A stretch of DNA of 64,000 nt from Gammaproteobacteria bacterium (GTDB taxonomy: Bacteria > Pseudomonadota > Gammaproteobacteria > Pseudomonadales > Halieaceae): NCBI GenBank assembly GCA_024742415.1, contig JANSYN010000003.1:1-64000 (forward strand), given 5' to 3'. Below, piece by piece: positions 48,183 to 58,984 of the stretch. The translations under genes were made by a program, and so were the position numbers. How positions within the stretch are numbered: the first letter of the stretch is position 1; every line of letters starts with the position of its first letter. The notes beneath the pieces were generated by a model that worked only from the letters and a program-made list of their open reading frames with translations, ran no database searches and had not been told where the DNA came from.

Positions 48183-48401
48183 TTACCGCTCGCGGTACGT
48201 GATGCGGCCCTTGGACAGGTCATAGGGTGTGAGCTCAACGCGCACTTTGTCGCCAGTAAGAATGCGAATGTAGTTTTTGCGCATTTTGCCCGAGATATGG
48301 GCAGTCACAACGTGTCCGTTTTCGAGTTGCACGCGGAATGTTGTGTTGGGGAGGGTATCGATCACTTCCCCTTCCATCTCAATTTGATCTTCTTTTGCCA
48401 T
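48183..48401 (-). CDS. infA: Translation initiation factor IF-1
   Basis: Small S1/OB-fold protein (72 aa, the usual length) binding the ribosomal A site. It begins [19 protein letters not shown] and includes [26 protein letters not shown] as two family blocks, ending with [13 protein letters not shown]. Its place between clpA and the aminoacyl-tRNA protein transferases is conserved in gammaproteobacteria. Confidence 0.97.
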   Translation of the reverse strand: MAKEDQIEMEGEVIDTLPNTTFRVQLENGHVVTAHISGKMRKNYIRILTGDKVRVELTPYDLSKGRITYRER

Positions 48402-48524
48402 GCGGCAATGGCCCTCGGTTGTCGAAGAGGCGGCATTTTGCCTGAATCCGGGAGCGAGTGCCAGCGAAGTTTGCCCGCTAAAACTGCGTGAAATGTGCCT
48501 GTTGTCAGTGTGCGCCGTTGAGCG

Positions 48525-49231
48525 TTATAGCAGTGTGGTCCAGCGGCCGTTGACATAGACTTCAAGGGGCCGATAGTCAGACTTGTAGGACATCTTCTGG
48601 CAGTCCTTGATCCAGTATCCCAGATAAACGTACTCCAGGCCCATTTGCAGCGCCTTCTCCACCTGCCAGAGAATCGCAAAGGCGCCGAGGCTGCGGCGGG
48701 TCTCGCCGGGCTCAAAAAACGTATAGATGGCAGACAGGCCGTCTTCGAGTTCATCGATCACTGCTACTGCCACCAGGTGACCGCGATCATAGAAGCGGTA
48801 GTAGGCCGTGCAATCCCAGACGCGATTGAGGAAGGCCTCGTACTGTTCCCTGTCCGGCGGGTACATATCGCCGTCGGCATGGCGCATGCGAATGTAACGC
48901 TGGTAAAGATTGAACGCCTCGTCGTCGCAGATATCATCGGAGCAGGTGATCATCAGGTCGCGGTTGCGCTGTATGACGCGTTTCTGCGCGCGTCGCGGCG
49001 TAAAGGTTCCGGCAGGGATGCGCGCGGGAATGCAGGCCTTGCATGCCGAGCAGTGTGGCCGATAGATGTGCGTGCCGCTGCGGCGAAAACCCATCAACGA
49101 GAGCTTGCTATACAGTTTTTTGTCCACTGGCTGGCGCGGGTCAACAAACAGCGTAGTGGCCTCCTGGTCTTCCAGGTAGCTACAGTTGTGGGGGTAGGTG
49201 GTATAGACCTTGAGGTCTCTTACCGATGAGG

Positions 49232-49235
<4 letters not shown>
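48525..49235 (-). CDS. bpt: Aspartate/glutamate leucyltransferase (Bpt, Ate family)
   Basis: Transfers leucine from Leu-tRNA to proteins with N-terminal Asp or Glu (236 aa), creating ClpS degrons. TYPHNCSYLEDQEATTLFVDP is split by the family's conserved first Cys, and CSACKACIPARIP is the second Cys cluster; the GNAT-like C-terminal half has YLGYWIKDCQKMSYK. The GTG at 49235 overlaps the aat stop (GTGA). It is directly after aat. Confidence 0.92.
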
Positions 49236-51065
<1,830 letters not shown>

Positions 51066-51197
51066 CTAAGGCGATGGCCAGTGCAGCCTCGTGACCGATG
51101 TAAATAAGCCACGCTGGCGGCGCAAATTCGCTCCCACGCGTTCTGTATTGGGGCGGACTATGGTACTTTAAACACTGCGTTGGAACAAAGATTAGAA

Positions 51198-51214
51198 GAA
51201 TATTAGAAATATTC
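51198..51214. promoter_or_regulatory. 17-bp inverted repeat upstream of ftsK
   Basis: GAATATT (51198-51204) and AATATTC (51208-51214) are perfect arms around AGA, within an AT-rich stretch. It could be a regulator site or simply an AT-rich promoter element. Confidence 0.35.
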
Positions 51215-51253
51215 CATAACGTATTGAAATCAAAAACATAAGAGGTCGCGATT

Positions 51254-51282
51254 GTGTCCCGCTATAGGGCCGATAGCGACAC
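51254..51282 (+). other. Bulged hairpin in the ftsK leader
   Basis: GTGTC-CC-GCTAT (51254-51265) pairs with ATAGCGACAC (51273-51282): ten base pairs with a two-base bulge and a 7-nt loop, about 47 bases before the ftsK start. There is no T-run. Confidence 0.35.
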
Positions 51283-51328
51283 TGGGGCAGGGCGCACACT
51301 GCACTACGTGTGGCGCGCCGCTTAAGGC

Positions 51329-53653
51329 ATGGGTATCGTGGCGGAAACTGGCAACACAGAGAGCTTTCTAGGCCCTCGGCTGCGTGAGGGGGCGTTTATC
51401 GGCGTCACCGCTGTGTGCCTGTACCTGTTAATGGCACTCCTGACCTACAGCCCGGCAGATCCAGGGTGGTCCGCCACCGGTAGCGGTGCCAAAATCGATA
51501 ACCTTGGCGGCCCCACCGGCGCCTGGTTGGCCGATGTCTTCTTTTCACTGGTGGGCTACGCGGCTTATCTGTTCCCCTTGCTACTGGCCTATCGCGCACT
51601 GATTATCCTGCTGGAACGGCACCAGCATAAACAGTTCGACTGGTTGACCTTCGGCGTTCGCTCACTGGGCCTGGTGCTGGTTATGATTGCGAGCACAGCG
51701 CTGGCTTCCATGAACGATTTTGGCGCTTCTTCGATGCCGCAGGGTTCCGGGGGCATTCTCGGCCAGTCCATTGGCGAGGCGTTCACTGCGGCTTTTTCTG
51801 CCGTTGGTGGCCGGCTGATTCTGCTGGCCGTGTTTTTGTTTGGCATGACCATTTTCACCGATCTGAGCTGGCTAAAATTGATGGACGCTCTGGGTGGTTG
51901 GGCCATGACACTGTTTACCACCGTGCGCCAGCGGGTGCGCAAGGCCGTCGATGACTTCCGGGAAAAGCGCCAGCGTGAGCGCAAGGTCGAAGCGCGCAAA
52001 GAGGTGATCATAGAGCATGTCGAGAAAGAGAAAAGACGCAAACCCCCCAAAATCAAACCGCTAACGCCGCCCGCCCAGAAGAGCGAGCGCGTCGAGCGCG
52101 AGAAGCAGCAGCCACTGTTCGAGGCCCCGGCAACCGGCGATCTGCCGCATCTTGAGCTCCTGGATCTGCAGAAAAAAGACCCCAGCAAGGGCTTTTCCAA
52201 GGACGCGCTGGAAGGGCTGTCGAAAGTGCTTGAATTGAAACTGGCCGATTTTGGCGTATCGGCAGAGGTCACGGCAGTCTACCCGGGGCCAGTCATTACA
52301 CGCTTTGAGCTGCAACCTGCCCCGGGGGTCAAGGCCTCCCGTATTTCCAATCTCGCACAGGATATCGCGCGCTCGCTGGCGGTAATCAGCGTGCGTGTTG
52401 TTGAGGTGATTCCGGGCAAGTCCGTGGTTGGTATAGAGATCCCCAATGAAGATCGGGAGATCGTCAACTTCCGCGAGGTGCTGTCCTCGCAGGCGTTTGA
52501 GCAATCGAAGTCGCCGCTGACCCTGGCGCTTGGGCACGATATATCCGGCCAGCCAGTGGTTGCTGATCTGGCCAAGATGCCGCACCTGCTGGTGGCAGGT
52601 ACAACCGGCTCAGGCAAGTCCGTGGGCGTCAATTCGATGTTGCTCAGCCTGCTGTACAAGTCCGGCCCTGCGGACGTCAGGTTAATCCTGGTTGACCCCA
52701 AAATGCTGGAGCTATCAGTCTACGACGGCATTCCGCACCTGCTCACCCCGGTGATAACAGACATGAAGGACGCCGCCAATGGCCTGCGTTGGTGCGTTGC
52801 GGAAATGGAGCGACGCTACAAACTCATGGCGTCGCTGGGCGTGCGTAACCTCGCCGGCTACAACCGAAAGATTGACGAGGCAGTGAAAGCCGGTGCGCCA
52901 CTGACGGACCCGCTGTGGACGCCCGACCCGATCTTTGCAGAAACCGATGAGGAGCAAACCGCACCGGAGCTCGATCGCCTGCCCAGCATTGTTGTAGTGA
53001 TCGATGAATTCGCCGACATGATGATGATCGTTGGCAAAAAGGTAGAGCAGTTGATTGCCCGTATCGCGCAAAAGGCGCGCGCCGCAGGTATTCACCTGAT
53101 ACTCGCCACCCAGCGCCCCTCAGTGGATGTGATCACTGGCCTGATCAAGGCGAACGTGCCAACCCGTATCGCGTTTCAGGTGTCGTCGAAGGTGGATTCA
53201 CGCACGATCATTGACCAGGGCGGCGCCGATCAGTTGCTCGGCCATGGCGACATGCTGTATTTGCCGCCAGGCAGTGGCCTGCCAACGCGGGTTCATGGCG
53301 CATTTTGTAGCGATGATGAGGTCCACCGGGTGGTTGCCGACTGGAAGAAACGCGGCAAGCCACTGTATATTCCGGGCTTGCTCGATGAAGGCAGCAGCAC
53401 CGCGGTGACGCCAGGCGAACTGCAAGCGGAATCCAGTGATCAGGACGAAGAAAGCGATGCCCTGTACGATGAAGCGGTGCATTATGTAACGCAAAGTCGG
53501 CGCGCATCGATCTCATCAGTGCAGCGCAAGCTGCGTATCGGCTACAACCGGGCGGCGCGCCTGATCGAAACTATGGAGGCGGCCGGTGTCGTCACAGAAA
53601 TGGGTTCGAATGGCCAGCGCGAAGTCATTGCGCCGCCACCGCCGGAGGGCTGA
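51329..53653 (+). CDS. ftsK: DNA translocase FtsK
   Basis: Septal DNA pump (774 aa) coordinating chromosome dimer resolution with division. Four membrane segments lie in residues about 20-190, then a short charged linker (about 190-270), far shorter than the E. coli linker. The RecA-like motor has Walker A GTTGSGKS (about 424-431) and Walker [14 protein letters not shown]. The winged-helix gamma domain (about 710-774, [20 protein letters not shown]) reads KOPS sequences and contacts XerD. It is followed by lolA one base after the stop. Confidence 0.95.
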   Translation: MGIVAETGNTESFLGPRLREGAFIGVTAVCLYLLMALLTYSPADPGWSATGSGAKIDNLGGPTGAWLADVFFSLVGYAAYLFPLLLAYRALIILLERHQHKQFDWLTFGVRSLGLVLVMIASTALASMNDFGASSMPQGSGGILGQSIGEAFTAAFSAVGGRLILLAVFLFGMTIFTDLSWLKLMDALGGWAMTLFTTVRQRVRKAVDDFREKRQRERKVEARKEVIIEHVEKEKRRKPPKIKPLTPPAQKSERVEREKQQPLFEAPATGDLPHLELLDLQKKDPSKGFSKDALEGLSKVLELKLADFGVSAEVTAVYPGPVITRFELQPAPGVKASRISNLAQDIARSLAVISVRVVEVIPGKSVVGIEIPNEDREIVNFREVLSSQAFEQSKSPLTLALGHDISGQPVVADLAKMPHLLVAGTTGSGKSVGVNSMLLSLLYKSGPADVRLILVDPKMLELSVYDGIPHLLTPVITDMKDAANGLRWCVAEMERRYKLMASLGVRNLAGYNRKIDEAVKAGAPLTDPLWTPDPIFAETDEEQTAPELDRLPSIVVVIDEFADMMMIVGKKVEQLIARIAQKARAAGIHLILATQRPSVDVITGLIKANVPTRIAFQVSSKVDSRTIIDQGGADQLLGHGDMLYLPPGSGLPTRVHGAFCSDDEVHRVVADWKKRGKPLYIPGLLDEGSSTAVTPGELQAESSDQDEESDALYDEAVHYVTQSRRASISSVQRKLRIGYNRAARLIETMEAAGVVTEMGSNGQREVIAPPPPEG

Positions 53654-53654
53654 T

Positions 53655-54428
53655 ATGCGCGCTTTCCCCATTGCCAGGGCCTTCAGGCGCGGTATATGCC
53701 TGGTCAGTGCACTCGTGTTGTTCGTGGGGCTGCCTTCGTATGCCGATGAATTTGCAGCGGCGACAGGGCAAATCGCGGCCGAGCAAGTTGAGCAAGTTGA
53801 GCAAGAACACCTCAGCACAGGGCAGGGTGTGCGTGAAGATACTTCAGGTAAAGCGATACCTCGAAATGGCCCCGACGATGCCACAGCGGCACTGGCATCA
53901 TTGCTTGACGCGCTGACCACGTTGCAGGGCGAGTTTAACCAGCGCCAGTACGATGAAAACGGGGTGTTGCTGGTTGCATCAAGCGGTGTGTTTCGTTTGC
54001 TCAGGCCTGGCTACTTTTACTGGGAGATACAATCGCCCGACAGCCAGTTGGTGGTTGCGGATCCGCAGTATGTCTGGCACCACGACCGCGATCTGGAAAC
54101 CGCAACGCGCAGGCCCGCTCATGGGCAGGATGACCTGGCACCGCTGGAAATACTCAATGCTGACAGCGCTTTCCTGCACAGCAATTTTTCTGTGGCAGAA
54201 GCCTCCGCCGGTTCGTATACCCTGACGCCGACGAATCCTGCGCTGGCTTTCAATCAGGTATTGCTGGTGTTTGATGGCAACGTGGTTCAGTCCATGCAGA
54301 TCGAGGACAAACTCGGTCAACGGGTGGTCGTGCAGTTCAGTAAGGTAGTGCAAAATCCCGCATTGGTTGTCGAGGACTTTGCTTTCACACCACCAGCGTC
54401 AGCCGATATCTTTTATTATGACCAGTGA
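53655..54428 (+). CDS. lolA: Outer-membrane lipoprotein carrier protein LolA
   Basis: Periplasmic chaperone ferrying lipoproteins from LolCDE to LolB (257 aa). The signal peptide ends near residue 30 (LPSYA). Residues about 31-75 form an acidic low-complexity insert with EQVEQVEQE, beyond the usual mature length of about 180. The core follows with FNQRQYDENGVLL, GVFRLLRPGYFYWEI and VVADPQYVWHHD. ATG 53655 immediately follows the ftsK stop; the frame opens earlier inside ftsK. It overlaps rarA by 11 bases. Confidence 0.9.
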   Translation: MRAFPIARAFRRGICLVSALVLFVGLPSYADEFAAATGQIAAEQVEQVEQEHLSTGQGVREDTSGKAIPRNGPDDATAALASLLDALTTLQGEFNQRQYDENGVLLVASSGVFRLLRPGYFYWEIQSPDSQLVVADPQYVWHHDRDLETATRRPAHGQDDLAPLEILNADSAFLHSNFSVAEASAGSYTLTPTNPALAFNQVLLVFDGNVVQSMQIEDKLGQRVVVQFSKVVQNPALVVEDFAFTPPASADIFYYDQ

Positions 54429-55749
54429 TCTGTTTGATCACGCTGACCCCGACTGCACCAACACCGGCTATCAGCCTCTGGCTGCGCGCTTGCGCCCGTT
54501 ACAGCTTGCGGACTATGTCGGGCAGGATCACCTGCTTGCACCGGGCAAGCCGCTGCGCCAGGCCATAGACAGCGGCCAGTTACATTCGATGATTCTCTGG
54601 GGCCCACCCGGCACCGGAAAAACCACGTTGGCGCGCATCGCGGCGGAGCAGGCCAGCGCGCATTTCCTGCAACTTTCAGCGGTGCTCAGCGGCGTTCGGG
54701 ACATACGCGCGGCCATAGAGCAGGCGCAGTCAATGAAGCGGGCGGAAAAGGACACCGTGCTCTTTGTTGACGAGGTCCATCGCTTCAACAAATCACAACA
54801 GGATGCTTTCCTGCCCTACGTCGAAGACGGCACATTGATTTTTGTCGGGGCAACGACAGAGAATCCTTCATTCGAGTTGAACAACGCATTGCTGTCGCGT
54901 GCTCGTGTCTACAAGCTGCGAGCGCTGGAAGCGCATGAGCTGCAGGCCCTGCTGCAACGCGCTGTTGATCAGGGCGCCGATAGCGCGATTACCATCATCG
55001 ACGGCGGCTTGCAACAGATAGCCGCGCAGTGTGATGGCGACGCCCGGCGCGCATTGAACCTGCTGGAATTGGCGATTGACCTTGCTGATAACGGCGTGAT
55101 CACGCAGTCGGTTATTGATGAAATCTCGCAGTCCTCGTTGCGCCGCTTTGATAAGGGCGGTGATGCGTTTTATGATCAGATCAGCGCCCTGCACAAGAGC
55201 GTGCGCGGCAGTTCGCCCGATGCCTCCCTGTACTGGTACTGCCGCATGCTCGACGGTGGCTGTGACCCGCTGTACATCGCCCGGCGCGTGGTGCGCATGG
55301 CCAGCGAGGATATCGGCAATGCGGATCCGCGCGCGCTGGCACTGGCGCTGGAAGCGTGGCAGGTGCAGGAGCGACTGGGTTCGCCTGAGGGAGAACTGGC
55401 CATAGCGCAGGCGATTATCTACCTGGCCTGTGCTGCCAAGAGCAATGCCTGCTATGACGCCTATAATTCGGCGCGCCAGCACGTGGCCCGGGGCGGCAGC
55501 GAAGAGGTGCCACTCCACCTGCGCAATGCATCGACAAGCCTGATGAAAGCAATGGGGCACGGTGCGCATTATCGCTATGCGCACGATGAACCCGAGGGGT
55601 ATGCGGCGGGTGAGAGTTACCTGCCGCCGGCGCTCGCCGACCTGCGCTTTTATTTTCCGTCAGAGCGTGGCCTGGAAAAGAAAATACGCGAGAAGCTCGA
55701 CTACCTGCGTGAATGCGACAAACGCAGTACAATACGCCGCTACGACTAG
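54418..55749 (+). CDS. rarA: Replication-associated recombination protein RarA (MgsA)
   Basis: AAA+ clamp-loader-like ATPase (443 aa) acting at stalled forks. Walker A GPPGTGKTT, Walker B VLFVDEVHRFNKSQQDAFLP and sensor region FVGATTENPSFELN are typical, followed by the tetramerisation domain with ALEAWQ and YLACAAKSNA. ATG 54418 overlaps lolA, giving MTSDLFDH; the longer frame from 54367 is within lolA. The ftsK-lolA-rarA-serS order is conserved with enterics. Confidence 0.95.
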   Translation: MTSDLFDHADPDCTNTGYQPLAARLRPLQLADYVGQDHLLAPGKPLRQAIDSGQLHSMILWGPPGTGKTTLARIAAEQASAHFLQLSAVLSGVRDIRAAIEQAQSMKRAEKDTVLFVDEVHRFNKSQQDAFLPYVEDGTLIFVGATTENPSFELNNALLSRARVYKLRALEAHELQALLQRAVDQGADSAITIIDGGLQQIAAQCDGDARRALNLLELAIDLADNGVITQSVIDEISQSSLRRFDKGGDAFYDQISALHKSVRGSSPDASLYWYCRMLDGGCDPLYIARRVVRMASEDIGNADPRALALALEAWQVQERLGSPEGELAIAQAIIYLACAAKSNACYDAYNSARQHVARGGSEEVPLHLRNASTSLMKAMGHGAHYRYAHDEPEGYAAGESYLPPALADLRFYFPSERGLEKKIREKLDYLRECDKRSTIRRYD

Positions 55750-55770
55750 CTCGGCGGCGTCTTCGCGAAC

Positions 55771-56148
55771 ATGAAATACCTGCTTTTTGTGGCTCTCGGT
55801 GGCGCATTCGGTGCCGTTTCCAGACACCTGCTTGCCCACTGGGTTCATGGCCTCTGGGAAGGCCCCGTGCCGTGGGGCACGTTGCTTGTGAATACTGTGG
55901 GTTCTTTCGCGATCGGGGTTTTGTTCGTACTCATCGTCGAGAAAGAACTACTGCACGCGGATTGGCGGGGCGTACTCATGGTGGGCTTCCTGGGTGCCTT
56001 CACTACGTTCTCAACCTTTTCACTGGAGACCATTGCCTTGATCGAGGCGGGCAGAGTCGGCATCGCAATGGCCTACATGCTCGGAAGCGCCGTGGTGTGT
56101 GTGGTGGTGGCCGGCCTGGCGATGTATCTGGCGCGCATGGTGTTCTAG
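55771..56148 (+). CDS. crcB: Fluoride ion channel CrcB/Fluc
   Basis: A 125-aa four-helix membrane protein that forms dual-topology fluoride channels. GGAFGAVSRH, LLVNTVGSFAIG with Asn41, and GFLGAFTTFSTFSLET (the Phe-box and central Na site) are the family signatures. It lies between rarA and serS. No fluoride riboswitch-like sequence fits in the 21-base space before it; it appears to ride on the upstream transcript. Confidence 0.93.
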   Translation: MKYLLFVALGGAFGAVSRHLLAHWVHGLWEGPVPWGTLLVNTVGSFAIGVLFVLIVEKELLHADWRGVLMVGFLGAFTTFSTFSLETIALIEAGRVGIAMAYMLGSAVVCVVVAGLAMYLARMVF

Positions 56149-56205
56149 ATCGTTGGAGCAAGCCGTACGCCGATACTTTTCACATTCAGTCACAGGAAAA
56201 AAATC

Positions 56206-57504
56206 ATGTTGGATATCAAAACGGTAAGAAAAGATCCCCGGGGCGTCGCCCAGGCGCTTTCTGCCCGTGGTTTCGTCTTTGATGTAGAGCAGTTTGAACG
56301 GCTCGATGCACGTCGTCGGCAGGCGGATATCGACAGCCAGAACTTACAGGCAGAGCGAAAAAAGGCGTCCAGGCAGATTGGCGTACTGGTGGGGCAGGGT
56401 GTCAGCGTTGACGAGGCGAAGGCACAGGTCAATGAGGTATTGGACAAGATTGCCCAGGACCTGGACGCTCTGACCAGTCAGGCGAAGCAGGCGCAGGCTG
56501 ACATGGAAGCGCTGCTCATGGCGACACCGAATATCCCCGCTGCAGATGTGCCGGCTGGCGCCAGCGAAGATGACAATGTGGAAGTTTCGCGCTGGGGTGA
56601 ACCAGGCGTCTTCAGTTTTGACGTTCGCGACCACGTGGCGATCGGAGAGACACTCGCGCTACTGGATGCGGAGACTGCGAGCAAGATTACCGGCGCCCGT
56701 TTTACAGTGATGTATGGTGATCTTGCGCGTCTGCACAGGGCGTTGATCCAGTTTATGCTAGATCTGCACATCGGTGAACACGGCTATCAGGAGGTGTACG
56801 TACCGTATATTGTCAATGCAGATTCCTTGCGCGGCACCGGCCAGTTGCCCAAGTTTGAGGATGACTTGTTCAAGCTGCGCGCCGAGCAAGACCTGTACCT
56901 CATTCCAACGGCAGAAGTGCCCGTGACCAATATCGCCAGGGACAGGGTGTTTGAGGACGCTGAACTTGGACAGCACGGCCTGAGGTTTACCTGTCATACG
57001 CCCTGTTTTCGCAGTGAGGCGGGTAGCTACGGTAAAGATACGCGGGGCATGATTCGCCAACACCAGTTTGAGAAGGTGGAACTGGTACAGCTGGTGCGCC
57101 CGACCCAGTCGGCGCAGGCGCTGGAAGCGCTGTGCACTCACGCTGAAAAAGTGCTTCAGCGACTTGAGCTGCCGTATCGCAAGGTCATCTTGTGTGCAGG
57201 CGATCTCGGCTTTGCAGCGGTGAAGACCTACGACCTGGAAGTCTGGCTGCCCGGGCAAGCTGCGTACAGGGAGATCTCGTCCTGTAGTAACGTGGCAGAT
57301 TTTCAGGCGCGACGCATGCAGGCGCGATGGCGCAACCCGGAGACAGGCAAGCCGGAGCTGCTACACACGCTCAACGGCTCCGGCCTCGCAATAGGCCGCA
57401 CGCTTGTCGCAATCATGGAGAACTACCAGAATGAGGATGGCAGCGTATCGGTTCCCACTGCGTTGCAGCCCTACATGGGAGGCGTCGCTACCATTGGTAG
57501 ATGA
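56206..57504 (+). CDS. serS: Seryl-tRNA synthetase
   Basis: Class II synthetase charging serine tRNAs and selenocysteine tRNA (432 aa). The N-terminal tRNA-binding coiled coil spans about residues 30-100. Motif 2 is at [23 protein letters not shown], split by the usual loop, and motif 3 is [35 protein letters not shown] precedes it. Length is normal. It is followed by cysG after 49 bases. Confidence 0.96.
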   Translation: MLDIKTVRKDPRGVAQALSARGFVFDVEQFERLDARRRQADIDSQNLQAERKKASRQIGVLVGQGVSVDEAKAQVNEVLDKIAQDLDALTSQAKQAQADMEALLMATPNIPAADVPAGASEDDNVEVSRWGEPGVFSFDVRDHVAIGETLALLDAETASKITGARFTVMYGDLARLHRALIQFMLDLHIGEHGYQEVYVPYIVNADSLRGTGQLPKFEDDLFKLRAEQDLYLIPTAEVPVTNIARDRVFEDAELGQHGLRFTCHTPCFRSEAGSYGKDTRGMIRQHQFEKVELVQLVRPTQSAQALEALCTHAEKVLQRLELPYRKVILCAGDLGFAAVKTYDLEVWLPGQAAYREISSCSNVADFQARRMQARWRNPETGKPELLHTLNGSGLAIGRTLVAIMENYQNEDGSVSVPTALQPYMGGVATIGR

Positions 57505-57553
57505 CATGCCATGAACTTTTTTGCCATGGATTGTCTGCCGTGAACTATTCATC

Positions 57554-58948
57554 ATGAACTACCTGCCGCTGTTTTTTAGCCTGGGAGACAAGCCCGTACT
57601 GGTCATCGGCGGTGGCAATATCGCGGCCAGGAAGATACGCCTGCTGCAGCGCGCGGGCGCTCGAATTCATATCGTTTCCAGAACCCTGTGCGGCGAAATC
57701 CAGTCACTGGTCGACCAGGGCAGTGTACGCCATCTGGATACAGAGTTTTCGGCAGTGCAGTTGGAGGGCGTGCCGCTGGTCGTTGCCGCCACCGACGACC
57801 AGGCCTTGAACGCGCGCGTTTCAGAGCTGGCGCAAGCGGCCAACATCCCTGTCAACGTGGTAGATGCGCCTGAGCTTTGCACGGTCATTTTCCCCTCCAT
57901 TGTCGATCGTGACCCCCTGGTGATTGCCATCAGCAGTAGCGGTGTGAGCCCTGTGCTGGCAAGAATCCTGCGGCGCAAGATCGAATCGACCACACCGGCC
58001 GCCTACGGTGCGCTGGCGCGTTTTGCGCAGCGTTTCCGGGACGTCGTAAAGTCTGCTATTTCCGAAGAGAACCGTCGGCGCCTGTTCTGGGAAGATGTGC
58101 TGGAAGGTCCGATTGCGGAAAAAGTGATGGCCGGGCGCGAAGCGGAAGCCGCCGGGATGCTGCAGTCCCGTCTGGCAGGACTGGATACGCAGGGGCTAGG
58201 CGAAGTGTACCTGGTGGGTGCAGGACCGGGTGACCCGGATCTGCTGACCTTCAAGGCAGCGCGCTTACTGCAAAGCGCAGATGTCGTGCTGTACGACAGG
58301 CTGGTATCACCCGGCGTGCTGGAGATGGCGCGTCGTGATGCGGACAAAATTTATGTGGGCAAGCGGCGCGCCGAGCACGCTGTCCCCCAGCCGGAAATCA
58401 ATCAGCTCTTGCTTGAGTTGGCCCGGGCGGGAAAGCGCGTTATTCGTCTCAAAGGGGGTGACCCGTTTGTGTTTGGCCGCGGTGGCGAGGAAATCGAGCT
58501 ATTGGCGGCGCATAACATACCGTTTCAGGTGGTACCTGGCATCAGCGCCGCCAATGGCGCCGCGTGCTACGCGGGAATACCGCTGACCCACCGTGACCAT
58601 GCACAGTCGGTGCGTTTCGTAACAGGACACCTGAAGGCAGGTGGCGTCGCGCACGATTGGTCCCAGTTCCAATCGACCACTGAAACGCTGGTGTTTTACA
58701 TGGGGTTGGTGGGGCTGCCGGAGATCTGTGAGCAGCTGCAGCGCCATGGCCGCGCGTCGCATACCCCCGTGGCACTGATCGAGCGCGGCACTACTGCAGA
58801 CCAGCGCGTGCTAACAGGTACGCTTGCGACGATGCCAGAGATTGTCGAGAGGGAATGCCCTAATGCACCAACGCTGCTGATAATTGGCGATGTCGTTAAA
58901 CTGCATGCCTCGCTGGCATGGTTCGCCGACCAGGGGAAGCGCCCTTAG
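57554..58948 (+). CDS. cysG: Siroheme synthase CysG (fused)
   Basis: Trifunctional enzyme (464 aa) turning uroporphyrinogen III into siroheme. The N-terminal dehydrogenase/ferrochelatase half has [15 protein letters not shown] and [16 protein letters not shown]. The C-terminal methyltransferase half starts near residue 215 with [18 protein letters not shown] and has [16 protein letters not shown] 57554 gives the family N-terminus MNYLPLFF; the frame opens at 57521. It supplies siroheme for sulfite or nitrite reductase and links to CysB at 17 kb. Confidence 0.95.
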   Translation: MNYLPLFFSLGDKPVLVIGGGNIAARKIRLLQRAGARIHIVSRTLCGEIQSLVDQGSVRHLDTEFSAVQLEGVPLVVAATDDQALNARVSELAQAANIPVNVVDAPELCTVIFPSIVDRDPLVIAISSSGVSPVLARILRRKIESTTPAAYGALARFAQRFRDVVKSAISEENRRRLFWEDVLEGPIAEKVMAGREAEAAGMLQSRLAGLDTQGLGEVYLVGAGPGDPDLLTFKAARLLQSADVVLYDRLVSPGVLEMARRDADKIYVGKRRAEHAVPQPEINQLLLELARAGKRVIRLKGGDPFVFGRGGEEIELLAAHNIPFQVVPGISAANGAACYAGIPLTHRDHAQSVRFVTGHLKAGGVAHDWSQFQSTTETLVFYMGLVGLPEICEQLQRHGRASHTPVALIERGTTADQRVLTGTLATMPEIVERECPNAPTLLIIGDVVKLHASLAWFADQGKRP

Positions 58949-58984
58949 GTTGGTGCGATACAGCATGGCGGCCTTGCGGCGCGC

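Noticed and set aside
55750-55770. Fluoride riboswitch before crcB
   Set aside because: Only 21 bases separate rarA and crcB, too short for the aptamer, and the gene seems to use the upstream transcript.
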